A stretch of DNA of 8,486 nucleotides from Thermoleophilia bacterium. Lineage in GTDB: Bacteria > Actinomycetota > Thermoleophilia > Gaiellales > Gaiellaceae. Of this stretch, positions 5,572 to 8,486 are shown piece by piece; positions within the stretch are counted from its first letter, which is position 1, and the number at the start of each line of letters is the position of its first letter. The notes below the pieces were generated by a model. That model was not told where the DNA came from. It ran no database searches and worked only from the letters and a program-made list of their open reading frames with translations. The stretch lies in NCBI GenBank assembly GCA_025934335.1, contig JAICYG010000115.1, positions 1-8,486 on the forward strand, written 5' to 3'. Position numbers and translations under genes: made by a program.

Positions 5572-7590
5572 CGCGTAGGTCTCCGTGTAATAGGAGCCGA
5601 GGTAGCCGTAGCTCCCCCGCTCGATCGAGCGCCAGGTCGGGTACGCGTTCGGCGGCGGGAAGCCGATCGCCTTCCGGTTCCACAACGCGGCAGCCATGTA
5701 CTCGTGCCAGATCGGGACGGGGAACGTCGCGCCGGCCACGCTGACCCCGTGGACGTTCGTCATCGGGATCTCGCCCTTCGGATAGCCCATCCAGACGACG
5801 GTCGAGAGCTGCCGCGTGTAGCCGTCGAACCACGCGTCCGCATGGTTCTCGGTGGTGCCCGTCTTGCCCGCGTTCGGGTGGACGCCGTCGCCCGAGCCTG
5901 CGCCCGTCCCGTAGAGGGCGTTCTGGCCGAGCACGTCGTTCACCTTCCACGCGACCCCCTGCGAGAGCGCCCGCTTCGCCTGCGGCTTGCCCCAGCCCGA
6001 CGCGGTGTCGACGCGTCCGCCGGGCAGGATCACCTTCGTGATCGCCATCGGCTTCGCGTAGATCCCCATCGCCGGGAACGTCGCGTACGCAGCCGCCATG
6101 TCGAGCGGCGAGACGGCGAGGCTGCCGAGGCCGATCGAGGCGTACGGCTTGTCCGGGACCATCCGGATCCCGAGCCGGTGCGCCATGTTCCACACGTAGC
6201 GAGGGCCAACGTCGAGTGTCAGTTGCGCGTACACGGTGTTGTCGGAGCGGAGGGTCGCCCGCGTCAGCGACATCGAGCCGCTGTAGGAGTTCTCGTAGGT
6301 GTGGACCTGCCACGGCTTCGTGGCACTGCACCACGCGCCTCGCGAGCACGTGAACGGGGCCGAGGTGTAGTAGGTCGAGTCGGGGTCGACGCCCTGCTCG
6401 ACCGCGGACGCGAGCACGAGCGTCTTGAACGTCGAGCCCGCCTGTCGCGCGGACTGCGCGGCGAGGTTGAACTGGTTGCCCTTCGTGCGGACGACGGACG
6501 TCATCGCGCGGATCGCTCCCGTGCCGGGCTCGATCGAGACGATCGCCGCAGCCGGGTCGGTCCTGTACGGCAGGACGTCGAGGATCGCCTTCCGCGCGAG
6601 CCGCTGCAGGCGCGGGTCGATCGTCGTATAGACCTTGAGACCGCCTGCTCGCACCGTGGTCGCGCCGTACTCGCGCTCGAGCTCGTCGATCACGTACGTG
6701 AAGAAGTACGGCTGGCGGATCTGCGTGTAGATGCGGCCCGCCTTCAGGTGCAGCGAGCGCGTGCGCACCGCAGCGCGGTACTGCCGGGCGGTGATGTCGC
6801 GGTTCGCGAGCATCGCGCGGAGCACTTCGTCGCGACGCGCGCGGGCCGCGCTCGGGTTGTGGAACGGGTCGTACACCGACGGCGCCTGCGGCAGCCCGGC
6901 GAGGAGCGCCGCTTGGACGAGCGTCAGCTGCCTCGCGTGACGCGAGAAGTACGTCTGCGCAGCCGCCTCGACGCCGTACGCGTGGTTCCCGTAGTAGACG
7001 GTGTTCAGGTACTCGTCGAGGATGCGCGGCTTCGACCACTTGCGCGACAGCTTGATCGCGAGGCACGCCTCTTTCAGCTTGCGGTTGAACGTCTTCTCGT
7101 CACCCGTGTAGAGGTTGCGCACGAGTTGCTGCGTGATCGTCGAGCCACCCTGCAGCTTCTTGCCGGTGGTGACGTCCGTCCAGGCCGCCCGCGCGATGCC
7201 GACGTAGTCGACGCCGCCGTGCTCCCAGTAGCGCCGGTCCTCGATCGCGACCGTCGCGCGCGGCAGCCACTTCGACATGTTCGCAAGCGTGACGGGCTCG
7301 CGGTTCCGCTCGGCCGGGATCGAGCCGAGCAGCGAGCCGTCGCGTGCGTAGACGAAGGAGTTCTGGCCGATCTCGACCGGGCGGAGCGAGCCCAGGTCGC
7401 ACCCGGCCGTCAGTGCCGTGCCGGCACCGACCGCGAGCGTCGCGATCACGGCCGCGATGACGACGAGAGCGGTGGCCGCGATCACGCCCGCGCGGCGCCG
7501 GCGGCGCACACGGCTCGCGCGCTTCCGCTTCCTGCCGCGCTGCGCCAGGATGAGGTCGAGGTCGTCGTGCCGGCGCCGGGCCTGGCTCAT
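5356..7590 (-). CDS. Bifunctional class A penicillin-binding protein (glycosyltransferase plus transpeptidase) with Thr/Pro-rich tail
   Basis: This 744-residue enzyme polymerises lipid II into glycan strands and cross-links the peptides at the outer face of the membrane. It has a very basic cytoplasmic N-terminus (about 1-34), one membrane helix (about 35-57), then a family 51 glycosyltransferase domain with E117 in AIEDRRYWEHGG (115-126), GGSTITQQLVRN (148-159), RKLKEA (170-175, second glutamate E174) and ILDEYLN (190-196). The transpeptidase domain has S386-T-F-K389, S449-D-N451 and K576-T-G-T579, all intact. C415 and C421 could form a disulfide. Residues from about 674 are a Thr/Pro-rich tail instead of a PASTA or fibronectin domain. 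The start at 7590 overlaps the mscS stop as ATGA. The frame runs 27 codons further upstream, but that part lies inside mscS and is not conserved-looking. No Shine-Dalgarno sequence is visible, so translational coupling is likely. Confidence 0.96.
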   Translation of the reverse strand: MSQARRRHDDLDLILAQRGRKRKRASRVRRRRRAGVIAATALVVIAAVIATLAVGAGTALTAGCDLGSLRPVEIGQNSFVYARDGSLLGSIPAERNREPVTLANMSKWLPRATVAIEDRRYWEHGGVDYVGIARAAWTDVTTGKKLQGGSTITQQLVRNLYTGDEKTFNRKLKEACLAIKLSRKWSKPRILDEYLNTVYYGNHAYGVEAAAQTYFSRHARQLTLVQAALLAGLPQAPSVYDPFHNPSAARARRDEVLRAMLANRDITARQYRAAVRTRSLHLKAGRIYTQIRQPYFFTYVIDELEREYGATTVRAGGLKVYTTIDPRLQRLARKAILDVLPYRTDPAAAIVSIEPGTGAIRAMTSVVRTKGNQFNLAAQSARQAGSTFKTLVLASAVEQGVDPDSTYYTSAPFTCSRGAWCSATKPWQVHTYENSYSGSMSLTRATLRSDNTVYAQLTLDVGPRYVWNMAHRLGIRMVPDKPYASIGLGSLAVSPLDMAAAYATFPAMGIYAKPMAITKVILPGGRVDTASGWGKPQAKRALSQGVAWKVNDVLGQNALYGTGAGSGDGVHPNAGKTGTTENHADAWFDGYTRQLSTVVWMGYPKGEIPMTNVHGVSVAGATFPVPIWHEYMAAALWNRKAIGFPPPNAYPTWRSIERGSYGYLGSYYTETYASTTTSAMTTTEAAPTTTATKRPVEPATTRPGPKAKPQTTAPPPPPPTTTAPAPPPTTTEPPPAPPPTTTGQ

Positions 7591-8291
7591 GCGGCTGTTT
7601 GCAGCCGCTCGGCGATCGCGAGGCGCAGGTCGCTCGAGATCCGGTCGGCGGCGCCTTCGCCCGACACCCAACGGCGCACAACGACGGTCGCCTTGTCGGC
7701 GGTAAGGGCGGTGACGTAGACGTCGTCGCCGTCCACGCCGAGCGCGTCGACGGTCCGCCGCAGGTTCGCGACCGGCACGTCGATCGACGCCTCGGCGAGG
7801 GTCTCGGGGCTGCGGATGGTCGAGTTGCGGATCGTGTCGGAGGCGAGCTTCTCATTCGGGACGACCAGGCGGTCGTTGTCACGTGTGCGGATCCACGTGT
7901 ACGTGAGACCGATCTCCTCGACGACGCCGCGAGTCCCCTGTACCTCCACCTCGTCGCCGAGCCGGAGTGGCTGCGTGACGGCGATCAGGATGCCGGCCAC
8001 CGCGTTCCCGATCGTGCGCTGGCTGGCGAAGCCGAGCACGAGCCCGATCACGGCCGAGGAGGCGAGGACGCCGCCCGCGACCGCCCGCACCTGCGGCACC
8101 ACGAGGAGGGCCGAGACGATGCCGACGAAGACGATCGCCGCGAAGACCGTTCGCCGCAGGACGCGGTAGCGCGTGACGACCTCGGGCGCGAGCGTTCGTC
8201 GCGCGATCCGCCAGTCGACCACCTTGGCGGCGAACGAGGCGACCACGATCATCGCGACCGCGATCAGGAGCCGCTGCCAGAACAGGGACAC
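7587..8291 (-). CDS. Small MscS-family mechanosensitive ion channel
   Basis: MscS-type channels open when membrane tension rises and release solutes during sudden osmotic downshift. This 234-residue protein has hydrophobic segments at about 6-24 and 48-66. A pore-lining helix region follows at about 70-108 (GGVLASSAVIGLVLGFASQ, then NAVAGILIAVTQPLRLGD). The beta domain with the family signature is at about 109-157 (GDEVEVQG, GVVEEIGL, RLVVPNEKLAS), and a short alpha/beta C-terminal domain completes it. It is a minimal three-helix form, smaller than Escherichia coli MscS (286 residues). The GTG start at 8291 is supported by AGGA seven bases upstream, and only 9 nt separate it from the DUF2203 stop. 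Its TGA stop overlaps the ATG of the penicillin-binding protein. Sharing an operon with a cell-wall synthase suggests a link to turgor and wall integrity, which is inference. Confidence 0.94.
   Translation of the reverse strand: MSLFWQRLLIAVAMIVVASFAAKVVDWRIARRTLAPEVVTRYRVLRRTVFAAIVFVGIVSALLVVPQVRAVAGGVLASSAVIGLVLGFASQRTIGNAVAGILIAVTQPLRLGDEVEVQGTRGVVEEIGLTYTWIRTRDNDRLVVPNEKLASDTIRNSTIRSPETLAEASIDVPVANLRRTVDALGVDGDDVYVTALTADKATVVVRRWVSGEGAADRISSDLRLAIAERLQTAA
7591..7608 (-). promoter_or_regulatory. Hairpin directly abutting the penicillin-binding protein start codon
   Basis: In the minus-strand mRNA, GCGGCUG, loop CAAA and CAGCCGC form a perfect 7-bp GC-rich stem ending at the base immediately before the AUG at 7590. 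It replaces any Shine-Dalgarno sequence and lies in the last codons of mscS. Such a stem should block independent ribosome entry unless a ribosome finishing mscS unfolds it. The pairing is seen directly; the coupling role is inference. Confidence 0.5.
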
Positions 8292-8298
8292 GAGGGGT

Positions 8299-8302
8299 TC
8301 CT
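8299..8302 (-). promoter_or_regulatory. Shine-Dalgarno site for mscS, overlapping the DUF2203 stop
   Basis: On the minus strand AGGA (8302 to 8299) overlaps the TAG stop of the upstream DUF2203 gene and lies 7 nt before the mscS GTG at 8291. It supports that start codon and co-translation of the two genes. Confidence 0.6.
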
Positions 8303-8486
8303 ATTCGACCCAGTCGATGGGTTTCCGCCCCCGGTAGCCGGCCTTGAGCGGGTGCCAGTACGCGACGGACTCCTCGCCCACCTGCCAGCAGAGCTCGACC
8401 TCCTCGCCGTGCCTGAGAGCCGGGAAGTCGAGCAGACCCGAGTCGAGGTCCTTGACGACGACGCCGAGCCCGTCCAGCTCCGCGAC
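8301..8486 (-). CDS. DUF2203 family protein, C-terminal fragment (truncated by window edge)
   Basis: The frame enters at the right edge and ends at TAG (8303 to 8301), giving the last 61 residues. The fragment contains VVVKDLDSGLLDFPALR (about 9-25), EVELCWQVGEESVAYWH (29-45) and the ending KPIDWVE. This matches my recollection of the C-terminal half of DUF2203 proteins, small (about 120-residue) proteins of unknown function in which a conserved Lys-Asp-Leu-Asp stretch, a Cys-Trp pair and a Trp-His pair recur. The start is outside the window. It is the most upstream visible member of a likely minus-strand operon with mscS and the penicillin-binding protein gene. No role can be read from the sequence. 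Confidence 0.85.
   Translation of the reverse strand, partial: VAELDGLGVVVKDLDSGLLDFPALRHGEEVELCWQVGEESVAYWHPLKAGYRGRKPIDWVE

Noticed and set aside
4661..7066. An 801-codon minus-strand open frame covering the penicillin-binding protein and the kinase C-terminus
   Set aside because: It is an alternate frame of the penicillin-binding protein gene with no recognisable domain.
7390..7425. A lipoprotein lipobox at C64 of the penicillin-binding protein (LTAGC)
   Set aside because: The -3 position is Thr rather than Leu, and class A penicillin-binding proteins keep the helix as a membrane anchor.
7591..7671. A 27-residue N-terminal extension of the penicillin-binding protein
   Set aside because: It lies within the mscS coding region; the ATGA overlap at 7587-7590 gives a natural start.
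5035..7719. An 894-codon plus-strand open frame opposite the penicillin-binding protein
   Set aside because: Arg-rich composition without motifs; the minus-strand frame has all catalytic motifs of a class A penicillin-binding protein.

Overview
This window is very GC-rich DNA (by eye near 70%, not counted) with GC-ending codons, frequent GTG starts, actinobacterial-type protein kinase and sortase sequences, and long meaningless antisense ORFs. It is most consistent with a high-GC actinobacterium. The family mix (DUF2203, class E-like sortase, Thr-rich kinase and penicillin-binding protein tails) would fit the Thermoleophilia, but that placement is inference. I see no RNA genes, mobile elements, CRISPR arrays or phage genes. 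The window looks like ordinary, extremely compact chromosome.

Layout: (1) 1-337 minus, N-terminal part of an OmpR/PhoB-type response regulator, cut by the window edge. (2) 371-2209 plus, an M28-peptidase-like domain with a multi-pass membrane C-terminus, whose catalytic glutamates and last metal-binding histidine appear to be missing. (3) 2219-2914 plus, a class E-like sortase just downstream, with a consensus Shine-Dalgarno sequence but an ATC codon where the start should be. (4) 2895-4073 minus, molybdopterin molybdotransferase MoeA, overlapping the sortase tail to tail by 20 bp. (5) 4098-5369 plus, a membrane Ser/Thr protein kinase with a Thr-rich outer tail instead of PASTA repeats. (6) 5356-7590 minus, a bifunctional class A penicillin-binding protein with its own Thr/Pro-rich tail, overlapping the kinase gene tail to tail by 14 bp. 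(7) 7587-8291 minus, a small MscS-type mechanosensitive channel. (8) 8301-8486 minus, the C-terminal end of a DUF2203 protein, cut by the window edge.

No non-coding gap exceeds 33 bp. The genes form alternating divergent and convergent pairs, so promoters must sit in tiny gaps or inside neighbouring genes. The 24-bp gap between moeA and the kinase gene holds symmetric -10-like elements facing both ways, each 8 nt from its start codon, suggesting a bidirectional promoter making leaderless mRNAs. The minus-strand run DUF2203, mscS, penicillin-binding protein looks like an operon, with a 9-nt gap and then an ATGA overlap.

Functionally, five of the eight genes act at the cell envelope: membrane M28-like protein, sortase, kinase, penicillin-binding protein and mechanosensitive channel. 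MoeA and DUF2203 look like housekeeping neighbours. I found no clear new multi-gene system. The points most worth a second look are the apparent ATC start of the sortase, the eroded M28 active site on a multi-pass membrane protein, the bidirectional leaderless promoter candidate, the facing Thr/Pro-rich tails of kinase and penicillin-binding protein, and a hairpin flush against the penicillin-binding protein start codon.
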